A stretch of DNA of 64,000 bases, from positions 248,001 to 312,000 of the forward strand of contig NZ_BMPB01000001.1 in the NCBI RefSeq assembly GCF_014647375.1, in the 5' to 3' direction. A program made the translations under genes and the position numbers. Below the pieces are notes generated by a model, which saw only the letters and a list, made by a program, of their open reading frames with translations, ran no database searches and had not been told where the DNA came from. This document shows, piece by piece, positions 42,082-49,426 of the stretch. Each line of letters starts with the position of its first letter. Position 1 is the stretch's first letter. This stretch comes from Parabacteroides faecis. GTDB taxonomy: Bacteria > Bacteroidota > Bacteroidia > Bacteroidales > Tannerellaceae.

Positions 42082-42246
42082 AAATACCCTCCTTTCCAAT
42101 TCTACTTTTTAATAAGGTATCCATATCCTCACGCAATCGCACGATATCAAAGTGGCAACAGAACCAAATATTACCATACGAATAATATGATACCTGGATG
42201 CGTTTTTCACCATATAATCCTGAAAAATTAAAAAGAAGCATTATCG
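42074..42246 (-). pseudogene. MntA-type nucleotidyltransferase remnant with internal deletion
   Basis: The C-terminal peptide FDIVRLREDMDTLLKSRIGKEGIYV matches the end of the intact MntA-like protein at 46833-47126 (VDIVRLRDQMDSFLKNRIEKEGIYV pattern). A short upstream piece matches its start (CATACGAATAAT and CGCCATATAATC in the DNA). The middle, which should hold the GS and DxD catalytic motifs, is deleted. Its stop overlaps an ATG in the form ATGTGTGA, the same overlap as at the intact copy. Confidence 0.7.
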
Positions 42247-42248
42247 TT

Positions 42249-43145
42249 TTACATATAACTTTTCTCCCCATACTCCTTTATCTTCGCCTCACAAATCCGT
42301 TTCGTAATATCTCTGAGCAATTCGACTTTCGGAATAAGGGCATCGATATCCTCTTTCGTTACAACAAAATGCGGATTATAACGAGCATCCACATAAGCCG
42401 CTTTAAGAAGTTTAAAAAGATGCTTTTCTTCGAGCGAGTTCTGTGGAAAAACAGTTCCTAGGTCATCGCAATAACGCCTGGTATTGGAAGATAATTTGGA
42501 TAGATTGTGCTGTTTACTATTTCGTAAAGTAAATGTTAAACGAATGGCATAATAAAAATTCTCACATGCCTGATGCAACATAAAAGAAGCCAGCTTATTG
42601 TTATTCATGTCTTCACTGAAAAACCTAGTACCCAACAAAAAATCATTCGCAGACTTAAACTTCTCTTCAAAATATTCCTGAGCCTGTTCCTTTATTTCCG
42701 CAAAGTTCAGTTTTCGACGACGAGCTAATTTGTATTTCCCACTATTATAAAGAACAATACCCTCCTGTTTTATTTGGGTATAAAAATATCGCCCCTCTTC
42801 AAGATACTTATTGACCATCTTAATATCATCTGTAATAAACTCAACAGGTGTATCACGATCGAAATCTTTTCCAGAAAAGAAGATATCTTCTACATTATCC
42901 AGTACCGTTTCTGCCTTTTTACTGTTAAAACCGCTTGTTACCACATAGATATCATAATCAGAGATCTTGACTGTAGGAATACCACCGTCTTCAATTCGTA
43001 CGCTACGACGCACATAATTACCCCTAGCATAACTACCATACAGAATAATATACTCCGTCTGAGGTAATCTTTTCAGTATCTCTTTAACCAAAAATACCAA
43101 ATCTTCCTGTTTGTCTTTCGGCAGATAAGCTATCGAGTCTTTCAT
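42249..43145 (-). CDS. Nucleotidyltransferase-HEPN fusion protein, copy 3
   Basis: A 298-residue protein with the same plan: GSYARG, SDYDIYVV and an RX4H motif (RNSKQH). It is more diverged than copies 1 and 2 in the HEPN half (SSNTRRYCDD, NSLEEKHLFK, VDARYNPHF) but still nearly identical in the MNT half. The variable window has one extra residue (FKSANDFLLGTRFFSEDMNN). The tail is KEYGEKSYM. The -7 box is at 43176-43183. It is divergent from the intact small gene at 43370, with about 220 bases shared between them. Confidence 0.85.
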   Translation of the reverse strand: MKDSIAYLPKDKQEDLVFLVKEILKRLPQTEYIILYGSYARGNYVRRSVRIEDGGIPTVKISDYDIYVVTSGFNSKKAETVLDNVEDIFFSGKDFDRDTPVEFITDDIKMVNKYLEEGRYFYTQIKQEGIVLYNSGKYKLARRRKLNFAEIKEQAQEYFEEKFKSANDFLLGTRFFSEDMNNNKLASFMLHQACENFYYAIRLTFTLRNSKQHNLSKLSSNTRRYCDDLGTVFPQNSLEEKHLFKLLKAAYVDARYNPHFVVTKEDIDALIPKVELLRDITKRICEAKIKEYGEKSYM

Positions 43146-43175
43146 TATGCTTGATTATGTACAACATTAAACACA

Positions 43176-43183
43176 CAAATGTA
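43176..43183 (-). promoter_or_regulatory. -7 box (TACATTTG) of MNT-HEPN copy 3
   Basis: Exact TAnnTTTG match on the minus strand in the shared promoter segment. Confidence 0.6.
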
Positions 43184-43225
43184 TAAAAAAAGCCGGATTG
43201 ACTTAATCTTTTTGATTATAAATCA

Positions 43226-43283
43226 TATATTTGCATTACGTTCCTGTTGTTATTTGTTTTGTCCACCAGTAGAAAACAAATAA
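43226..43283 (+). promoter_or_regulatory. Divergent promoter and leader hairpin of the small gene
   Basis: TATATTTG at 43226-43233 is followed by a perfect 11-bp stem (TTATTTGTTTT at 43250-43260 with its complement at 43273-43283). CCTGT/ACAGG sits outside it. The start codon is at 43370, so the leader is about 130 nt. The same promoter and hairpin occur beside repeat unit R2. Confidence 0.5.
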
Positions 43284-43369
43284 GCCTATATAATACAGGT
43301 AATTAAAATATCATAGTATTAATAGAAGCTTGATTTTTCCGGATCAGGCATAAAAAGGAACGTATTCAT

Positions 43370-43771
43370 ATGGACAATAATAATATAATTGGTATAAAAA
43401 GCTATTACTATCTACTGCAACAAATTACTTCATTATTAGATCTGTCATTGCCAGAAATCAGACAAAAATATAGAAACTATCCATATTGCTTAATTGACTA
43501 TTTCGAAAAAGATGTGGAAGAAAAATCGATTGAGATACGATTTGACCAGGAAGAGTTTACGATAACCTGTCTTTTTAGCGATGAAGGTAAATGCCAGTCC
43601 GTATATTTATTCCCTGATAAGAATGAATATGTAACAAAATTCATTTCTTATCTGGAGATAACCCAGAGCAATGACTATGTAAAAAATAGATGGACAGCAC
43701 CCAGTTGTTATATAAAAGCGGAAGCAATCAGCCATTTACCCTGTGATATTTGCCTGATGTTTTATAATTAA
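43370..43771 (+). CDS. Small protein of unknown function, divergent from MNT-HEPN copy 3
   Basis: A 133-residue cytosolic protein with no signal peptide. I do not recognise the family. It is acidic and aromatic-rich, with a predicted helical start (IGIKSYYYLLQQITSLLDLSLPEIRQKY) and then strands (KSIEIRFDQEEFTITCLFSDEGKCQSVYLFPD). The size and fold pattern resemble small immunity or antitoxin-type proteins, but that is only an impression. A truncated copy beside MNT-HEPN copy 2 shows that it travels with the array. Confidence 0.7.
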   Translation: MDNNNIIGIKSYYYLLQQITSLLDLSLPEIRQKYRNYPYCLIDYFEKDVEEKSIEIRFDQEEFTITCLFSDEGKCQSVYLFPDKNEYVTKFISYLEITQSNDYVKNRWTAPSCYIKAEAISHLPCDICLMFYN

Positions 43772-43827
43772 TTGCATAGCCCTAAACAATAAAGGACTAC
43801 CCCAAAAGCCTCTTTATACTTTTTTAC

Positions 43828-43897
43828 AAGCACGGATTATACGGATTTGACAAATTGTTTATTGATCAGAACAATGAAATCTGTGTAATCCGTACTT
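43828..43897. repeat. Inverted repeat with CACGGATTA arms
   Basis: Arms at about 43828-43847 and 43876-43897 are imperfect reverse complements (CAAGCACGGATTATACGGAT and its complement). They are separated by about 28 bases. No T run follows, so it is more like an interspersed palindromic element than a terminator. Confidence 0.5.
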
Positions 43898-44583
43898 GAG
43901 TTATATTATTATGAAGGACTCACAAATATCAAACTGTCAATTCAACCCACCTATGAAAAAGCTGTACGGGAGAGAATCAACACCTGTAGCCTTTTATGCC
44001 ACTGTCAGCAACTTAAGAAATAACATAACCACCTTGCTCTAATCAAATAAAACAGCATTATGCCACCTATATCAAATAAAACAAAACAATCGACCAAATA
44101 TTTATCGTACATACCACATATTGTCAATTTACTTACAACACTCATTTATCTTGTTATAGAACACGAAAAATGTTATTCAACATGCTTTTATACTACAAAA
44201 TAACTTCCAAAGATGTTGTATTCAACACTTATTAACAAATAATTTCCCTTTAAATAAATCCCCATCTCGTTTAAAACGAATTACAAAAGTCATATACCTA
44301 AAGAATATTGTTAAATATTGTACTCAGCACTCTTCTATAATACCAATTTAGCACAACATACAAGTCACAAAAAAGTCTATAATAAAATCTTTCTATTGAA
44401 AAGAGAAGTAATATTATTTCATTTTGTCAAATCCCACAATTTTACTTCAAAAGTCCATGTTGCCATCTTATCATCGAAATGACCCATGAGCAAAATTTCC
44501 TGAATATTAAATAAGCAACAGGAGAATAAAGTAGTAACTTTATTGCCAGGGAATAGTTTAGAACAAATGAAGAGAGAATACAT
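43898..44583. other. AT-rich gene-free stretch
   Basis: No credible open frame, no clear terminator and no perfect promoter box close to the GNAT start. It may be decayed DNA of the island. Confidence 0.5.
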
Positions 44584-45162
44584 ATGATTGAATCCAAAAA
44601 CGTCGATAAAGCAGATACTACTATCGGCAAGATTCTGACCGACAGATTGATTATACGGTTAGCAAACCCAGATGATGCGGAAGAAATATACGCTTACCGC
44701 TCTGATACTATTGAAAACCAATATCAGGGCTGGTTCCCCGAATCTGAGGAGGAAGTTCGTAGTTATATAACCAATATGCCGGAGATTATAGATATAGCCG
44801 ACATATGTTTTCAATTTGCCATTCTAACCAAGAATGAAAACCGTCTGATCGGGGATATGGGAATAATCTTCACGGGACATGAAAGAATGCAGGTAGAGGT
44901 CGGTTGTACGTTGAATAAAACTTTTCAAGGCAAAGGATATGCCACCGAAGCATTAACGGCAATGGTAAATTATTTTTTCATAACGCTAAAGAAACATCGT
45001 ATTGTAGCATCTATTGATCCAAGAAACACCGCCTCTATCCGACTTATCGAACAATTGGGATTCAGGAAAGAAGCTCATTTCAAAGAGAGTTATTTCCTTC
45101 GTGGCGAATGGGTAGACGATATTATTTATGCCATGCTCGATAAAGATTGGGCTAACAAATAG
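44584..45162 (+). CDS. GNAT-family N-acetyltransferase (RimJ/RimL type)
   Basis: A 192-residue cytosolic acetyltransferase. The start of the fold is ILTDRLIIRLANPDDAEEIYAYR. The acetyl-CoA loop is NKTFQGKGYATEAL (Q/RxxGxG/A), followed by ASIDPRNTASIRLIEQLGF, the strand-helix typical of RimJ/RimL. Substrate unknown; it could be a protein N-terminus or a small molecule. A 64-base broken copy of its middle part lies at 46617-46680. Confidence 0.85.
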   Translation: MIESKNVDKADTTIGKILTDRLIIRLANPDDAEEIYAYRSDTIENQYQGWFPESEEEVRSYITNMPEIIDIADICFQFAILTKNENRLIGDMGIIFTGHERMQVEVGCTLNKTFQGKGYATEALTAMVNYFFITLKKHRIVASIDPRNTASIRLIEQLGFRKEAHFKESYFLRGEWVDDIIYAMLDKDWANK

Positions 45163-45347
45163 ATTGACAACAACATCACCTCCTTCAAATGCTCTTATCT
45201 GTTTCAACATACGGACTACACAATCATAAGCAACAGAATGAGTTATTAAAGCCTGTTCCTTTACATAGTCATAGTAAATATTCAATACATCTTTTTCAAA
45301 ATGTGGTTTTAGATATACTTGCCGAAGCCTCCACTATTGAAAAATCA

Positions 45348-45355
45348 TATCTTTG
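45348..45355 (+). promoter_or_regulatory. -7 promoter box (TATCTTTG) of the Crp-type gene
   Basis: Exact TAnnTTTG match ending 22 bases before the ATG at 45377. Confidence 0.6.
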
Positions 45356-45376
45356 CAAATATAAGCGGATTACAAT

Positions 45377-45946
45377 ATGGTGAACTTCAATGAATACATA
45401 AATGAGATTGACTTCTCAGAATTTGAAAAGTACTTTTTAGAAAAGGGAAAGTCTATTGAGATTAAAAAGAAGGATTATTTTGTTAGACAAAATGAACCAT
45501 GTAAGTATGTGGGATTTGTCGAAAGTGGTCTTTTTAGATATACTCGTATTAATACTGTCGGTAACGAATCTATTGTCGGTTATAGTTTTACCGAAGAGTT
45601 TGTGTGTGATTACCCATCACTGATTAAGCATATGGGATCATTAACCAATATTCAAGCTGTTACAGATTGTTCTGTATGTGTGTTATCTATGAAAGAACTG
45701 AATGATTTTTGGGAAACAAACATAAATACTCAACGTTTTGGTAGATTGGTTGCAGAAGAAATATTTGTAGAAATGTATCAACGGCTACTTGGCTTTTATT
45801 GTGAGACAGCAGAGCAGCGTTATGTTGCGCTACTAAAACGCTGCACAAACCTCCCTCAGCATATTACTTTAAAAGAGATAGCCTCGTTTCTTAGTGTGAC
45901 ACCTGAAACCGTCAGCCATATACGGAGAAAACTACGGCAAAAATGA
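45377..45946 (+). CDS. Crp/Fnr-family transcriptional regulator
   Basis: A 189-residue regulator. The cyclic-nucleotide-binding-like beta-roll covers about residues 20-115 (KKKDYFVRQNEPCKYVGFVESGLFRY). A dimer helix follows, and the C-terminal HTH is ITLKEIASFLSVTPETVSHIRRKL. No cysteine cluster for an iron-sulfur centre is obvious. It is one gene of the accessory island with its own promoter and terminator. Target unknown. Confidence 0.88.
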   Translation: MVNFNEYINEIDFSEFEKYFLEKGKSIEIKKKDYFVRQNEPCKYVGFVESGLFRYTRINTVGNESIVGYSFTEEFVCDYPSLIKHMGSLTNIQAVTDCSVCVLSMKELNDFWETNINTQRFGRLVAEEIFVEMYQRLLGFYCETAEQRYVALLKRCTNLPQHITLKEIASFLSVTPETVSHIRRKLRQK

Positions 45947-45950
45947 AAGT

Positions 45951-45974
45951 CTTGAAGTATTTCAAGCTTTTTTT
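45951..45974 (+). terminator. Intrinsic terminator
   Basis: CTTGAA at 45951-45956 pairs with TTCAAG at 45961-45966 over a 4-base loop, followed by C and a run of seven T. Confidence 0.7.
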
Positions 45975-46040
45975 ATTCATGTTCTCTAATTTTGCAGGTA
46001 GTATTATTCCTTGAATTATTATCAATTAAAATATAGTTAC

Positions 46041-46433
46041 ATGAAAAATTTATTCAGAACATTTGTAATACTATTTTTGGCAATCGCATCTACTTCTTGC
46101 AGTAATAATAATGATTTTAGATTTGACTCTGAATCATTGAAACAGACGACATGGGAGGGAGTTAATCTCGTAACCGATGGAGATAAAATTCTAAGGACAA
46201 TAAATATTGAGATGCAATTCTTTGATACACAGAATGGTCAATATATTCTTCGGGAAGACGGATTCGGAACCGAGGTCTATGAGTTTAACTATTCCATTGA
46301 AGGTAAAATCATGAATATAGAGGACGGACCTCTTTTTAGTAAACGTACTATTTTAGAATTTAGTAAAGATAAAATGGTATTAGAAGCACTTAATTCATAT
46401 AAATCGACACTTACCTTAAATCGACGATATTAA
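46041..46433 (+). CDS. Small lipoprotein, lipocalin-like strand pattern
   Basis: A 130-residue lipoprotein (MKNLFRTFVILFLAIAST, lipobox STSC). The ATG at 46041 gives a standard signal; the earlier TTG at 46011 would add ten residues. The mature part opens with LKQTTWEGVNLV and ends with LEALNSYKSTLTLNRRY, an alternating pattern like short lipocalin-type lipoproteins of Bacteroidales. Function unknown. Confidence 0.75.
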   Translation: MKNLFRTFVILFLAIASTSCSNNNDFRFDSESLKQTTWEGVNLVTDGDKILRTINIEMQFFDTQNGQYILREDGFGTEVYEFNYSIEGKIMNIEDGPLFSKRTILEFSKDKMVLEALNSYKSTLTLNRRY

Positions 46434-46486
46434 CGAAACTGTTTATCGCCAATTATTACTACCATTTGATAATTAAAGGAAATCAT

Positions 46487-46540
46487 AAGCAAGGGGGAAC
46501 TTGCTCTCAAATGGGAGTAAAGTATCCCTTTGCTTGTTTT
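46487..46540 (+). terminator. Intrinsic terminator
   Basis: AAGCAAGGG (from 46487) pairs with CCCTTTGCTT (46526-46535) with one G-U pair, followed by GTTTT. It lies 54 bases after the lipoprotein. Confidence 0.55.
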
Positions 46541-46616
46541 CGGAAGTTCGTAAATCCTCAATATCAATCTCATTATTAATCATTTAGAAATTAAAAACGA
46601 CGAATAGATTAACAAA

Positions 46617-46680
46617 GATGAGCCACCGAAGCATTGACGACAGTGGTAAATTATTTTTGTTAATGTAGCATCTATTGATG
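46617..46680 (+). pseudogene. Fragment of a GNAT gene
   Basis: GCCACCGAAGCATTGACG, then GGTAAATTATTTTT and GTAGCATCTATTGATG, match the middle of the GNAT gene at 44584 with a deletion of about 25 bases. No open frame. Confidence 0.65.
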
Positions 46681-46698
46681 AAAATATTTATTTCAATC

Positions 46699-46840
46699 TT
46701 ATTTGTGTATCAATCTCTCAACTCCACTAGGTGTTGTTAAGAAATCATCTGGAGTAAGTATCGTTTCCGACCTCTTTAATATTCTGTCTAAAGCTGTCTG
46801 TATTTTCGTTAAAGAAGAACGGATTAACTCTGTCACACAT
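46699..46840 (-). pseudogene. HepT-type HEPN gene remnant (frameshifted, truncated)
   Basis: Minus-strand reading starts at ATG 46840, overlapping the MntA stop (ATGTGTGA). After about ten codons a frame change is needed, and then the peptide LTKIQTALDRILKRSETI followed by LTPDDFLTTPSGVERL can be read. This resembles the N-terminus of DUF86/HepT proteins, the usual partners of MntA. It stops after about 40 codons; the RX4-6H region is gone. Confidence 0.6.
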
Positions 46841-47126
46841 AAATACCCTCCTTTTCAATTCGATTTTTCAAAAAGGAATCCATTTGGTCACGCAATCGGA
46901 CAATATCAACATTACAACCGAACAGGTTTTGTAAATCTTCTTTTATATGAACTAAAGCAAACATATTTGGTTTTGAAGTCTCCAGATAAACATCAACATC
47001 ACTATCCTCTGTTTGCTCTCCTCTGGCGACAGAGCCAAATATCCCCATACGAATAATGCTATATTTAGAAGCGTTCTTCGCCATATAATCACGCAAGATG
47101 TTTACATATTCAGCCGTTGATTTCAT
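46833..47126 (-). CDS. MntA-like minimal nucleotidyltransferase
   Basis: A 97-residue cytosolic protein of normal length for the MntA antitoxin family. It has GIFGSVARGE and the paired aspartates in EDSDVDVYLE. MntA proteins AMPylate the HepT ribonuclease toxin encoded next to them. Here the overlapping downstream hepT (46699-46840) is broken, so this is an orphan antitoxin-type gene. A deleted copy lies at 42074-42246. Confidence 0.82.
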   Translation of the reverse strand: MKSTAEYVNILRDYMAKNASKYSIIRMGIFGSVARGEQTEDSDVDVYLETSKPNMFALVHIKEDLQNLFGCNVDIVRLRDQMDSFLKNRIEKEGIYV

Positions 47127-47329
47127 ATCTTCTTAATCATTTGATACAAAAATACGTGTTCAAATGGAAAAATCAAATAGGATTACTCACAAATCACTTT
47201 TTTGCCTTCCTATTTATTAGTACCTAATCCCCGATTTGGCACCTGAAAAGTATTATTTCGACATGATTTATCTATTTCAGAAAGAAGGAAGAAGATACTG
47301 TAATCACTTAATAAACAGTGTATAACAAA

Positions 47330-47361
47330 AAAATCCTCCCGAACGAATTCGGAAGGATTTT
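47330..47361 (-). terminator. Intrinsic terminator of tRNA-Leu
   Basis: A 14-bp stem (47330-47343 with 47348-47361, one mismatch), loop CGAA, followed on the minus strand by a T-rich run. Confidence 0.75.
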
Positions 47362-47369
47362 GCATTTTG

Positions 47370-47451
47370 TGCGGCTGAAGGGACTCGAACCCCCACGCCG
47401 TGAAGCACCAGATCCTAAGTCTGGCGTGGCTACCAATTACACCACAGCCGC
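47370..47451 (-). tRNA. tRNA-Leu (anticodon UAG)
   Basis: The minus strand folds into a class II tRNA. Acceptor GCGGCTG pairs with CAGCCGC, the anticodon stem CCAGA/TCTGG encloses loop CTTAGGA (anticodon TAG), there is a long variable arm, and the T-loop is GGTTCGAGTCCC. CCA is not encoded. The discriminator is A. Confidence 0.95.
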
Positions 47452-47466
47452 ATTTGGTTTGCGGTG

Positions 47467-47497
47467 CAAAGGTAAGTCTTTTTTATTAATTTGCAAG
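47467..47497 (-). promoter_or_regulatory. Promoter of tRNA-Leu
   Basis: On the minus strand TACCTTTG (47467-47474) fits TAnnTTTG. A TTG lies 19 bases further upstream (47494-47496), the expected -33 spacing for Bacteroidota. Confidence 0.7.
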
Positions 47498-47533
47498 TAT
47501 TTCAGTGGAGATTTTATTTTTGTTAGGTTCCGG

Positions 47534-48544
47534 TTAATCGGCTGTAGATAAAATACGTCCGATAGCAGCCTCAATAATAGTATCTTTCCCCTTTTTCATA
47601 TCCTCTTCGGTCATGGATACTTTTTCATCCGGTTCAATGCCAAACTCTGTATGCTTTTTGTCTGCATCCAGTATGGGACAGGCAGAAAAACGGATACTCC
47701 ACCCAATAGGCAGCTCCGAGCTGAACGGGAAGCCGCTGCCACCTCCGGTACAATCTCCCATAACTGTCACATGAGGTAATAAACGCATGATACTCACTAA
47801 ATTATTCGTAGCGCTGTAACACTGGCGATTCGTTAGAACAATCACCGGCTTAGTCCAACGAAGCCTGTCGGAAGGCGAAAGATATAGAGGATAAGGAGAG
47901 GAGAAATCCGTATGCCCGTTACCTGTTTTATAAGTGACATAACCGGTCAGTATCTTTTCCTCCAGAAAACGTTGGGTGATACGGTCGGAATTAGACATGG
48001 CTCCTCCTCCATTATTACGTACGTCCAGAATCAGGCCCCTACAATCTTTAAAATGAATGAACATGTTATCCAGATTACTCTCACCGACTCCACTGGAGAA
48101 ATTACCATAATATACATAGCCAACCTGATCGTTGGACAAGCGCTTATATTTCAATCCTCCGGCAATTTTATAATCTGTCCCCAGATAATTCTTTTGTATC
48201 TCTGCATTGAAATTCGCCGGATAATCTTCATACCAGGCCCAATAACGCGCCACATCAAAGGAAGAGAACAGATTGGTATGCCCGTCTTTCAATTCTGCCA
48301 ACATCTTACCCAAGACTTCAAACAGGTCATACTGGCTCATCGTCTCATTGATCTGCACGCTGTAACGGTCGTGCACCTCATCCCAATCGATATCCTTAAA
48401 TTCAAAAAAACAATAGTTCTCATCCAGGATCTGCCAGAGAGCCTCGAAGTTATCGCGGGGAGAAGGGTTATATTTATCCGCCTTTTCACAAGCCGAAAAA
48501 AGAATACCGACCAACAACAAATAATATATGATGCGTAACTTCAT
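47534..48544 (-). CDS. S41-family peptidase-like lipoprotein
   Basis: A 336-residue lipoprotein (lipobox LFSAC). The N-terminal helical part (FEALWQILDENYCFFEFKDIDWDEV) is typical of Bacteroidota S41 proteins of the tricorn-core type. The core has GLILDVRNNGGG and a nucleophile serine in RQCYSATNNLV. The usual Lys after the serine is not found in a TxGK context; GDCTGGGSGFP occupies that place. It may therefore use a different catalytic set. It lies nine bases after the DUF3316 gene in the parC operon. Confidence 0.82.
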   Translation of the reverse strand: MKLRIIYYLLLVGILFSACEKADKYNPSPRDNFEALWQILDENYCFFEFKDIDWDEVHDRYSVQINETMSQYDLFEVLGKMLAELKDGHTNLFSSFDVARYWAWYEDYPANFNAEIQKNYLGTDYKIAGGLKYKRLSNDQVGYVYYGNFSSGVGESNLDNMFIHFKDCRGLILDVRNNGGGAMSNSDRITQRFLEEKILTGYVTYKTGNGHTDFSSPYPLYLSPSDRLRWTKPVIVLTNRQCYSATNNLVSIMRLLPHVTVMGDCTGGGSGFPFSSELPIGWSIRFSACPILDADKKHTEFGIEPDEKVSMTEEDMKKGKDTIIEAAIGRILSTAD

Positions 48545-48553
48545 CTTCCGCTC

Positions 48554-49423
48554 TTAATAGTAGGCACTGCTGTACTCATGCGTCTTTTTCAGTCGCTTTC
48601 CTCCAAAAGAAACAAACTCCTTCACCAGCCCGATCATAAATGAATTGGATAGTACATGCGTTTTAACCCCGTTTACATCCGTCCGGTACATACTGTTCAG
48701 ATAACCCGCCCGGACAGTAAAATTCGCTACTGGGAAATCGAAAGTAAAGTAATTCCTCATCGCGAATTTATTATGGAGCGAACTGAATTTGATCACGCCA
48801 CCACGGTCTCCCTGACTAAGATAATAATAAGGTTGCCCTTTATGGATAGCGAACAAAGCACCGATAAAAGGTATCTCCATCTGGTAACGGAAAGTTATGG
48901 GATAATTCCTGATTTTAAAACCATAAATACCCATAGCAGAAAAGTTCAGATCCAGATCGGCCTTTCCCGAAGCCGGGTTATTACTGTTACGGGTATTGTA
49001 GATAAAACCACCCGACAAGCGCGCCGAAGCACCGGCAAGCACTTTCAGGTTCGGTACTATATTCGTAAAACGATAATGATATCCAAGCGAGTAATCCACG
49101 AAGCCGATATAATCAGTTGCAACATCGGCTGCATTCCGGGTGGAGGCAAACTCGACATTAAGGAATTGTTGCCGCGAGACATTGTAATTCGCCAGACGGA
49201 CAACCTTCATCCGTTCGTTCAATATCCTCAGTCCCCACCCCGTATATTTAGTTTCTATTCCGGGAGTCAGATACGTATCCATTACATTATACCCACCCAC
49301 TCCGATCATCGTTGCCTCATTCACTGACCGCGGAATATCATCCTCCTCACTTTCGTCCGTCTGAGCCGCTAAGGGAAACACCAGACAAGAGAACAAAATC
49401 ATCAGAGAGGCAACCGTCTTCAT
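48554..49423 (-). CDS. DUF3316-family outer-membrane-associated protein
   Basis: A 289-residue exported protein (signal MKTVASLMILFSCLVFPLAAQ). Alternating aromatic strands (YIGFVDYSLGYHYRF, FRYQMEIPFIGALFAIH, YFTFDFPVANFTVRAGYLN) suggest a small beta-barrel. The pattern and length match the DUF3316 family common in Bacteroidales. Function unknown. It begins three bases after the parC stop. Confidence 0.75.
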   Translation of the reverse strand: MKTVASLMILFSCLVFPLAAQTDESEEDDIPRSVNEATMIGVGGYNVMDTYLTPGIETKYTGWGLRILNERMKVVRLANYNVSRQQFLNVEFASTRNAADVATDYIGFVDYSLGYHYRFTNIVPNLKVLAGASARLSGGFIYNTRNSNNPASGKADLDLNFSAMGIYGFKIRNYPITFRYQMEIPFIGALFAIHKGQPYYYLSQGDRGGVIKFSSLHNKFAMRNYFTFDFPVANFTVRAGYLNSMYRTDVNGVKTHVLSNSFMIGLVKEFVSFGGKRLKKTHEYSSAYY

Positions 49424-49426
49424 AGG

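Larger units (their letters stand above)
42266..43490. repeat. Repeat unit R3 of the MNT-HEPN array
   Basis: Extends from the 3' end of copy 3 to TTGCT in the small gene at 43370. It matches R2 along its length apart from the variable window. This copy keeps the complete small gene, so R2 is the truncated derivative. Confidence 0.85.

Noticed and set aside
43820..43900. CRISPR-like repeat at the CACGGATTA arms
   Set aside because: Only one inverted pair is present, with no spacers and no cas genes. No CRISPR array was seen anywhere in the window.
44986..45285. Minus-strand open frame beginning MNIYYDYVKEQAL
   Set aside because: Its second half is the shadow of the GNAT gene. The first 40 residues could be a relic, but no family is evident and no start or promoter supports it.
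46703..47056. Plus-strand open frame of 117 codons
   Set aside because: It is the shadow of the mntA gene and the hepT remnant on the minus strand.
47370..47451. tRNA-Leu as integration site of the 38-47 kb island
   Set aside because: No integrase, no second copy of the tRNA 3' end and no direct repeat at the other edge were found. The closeness may be chance.
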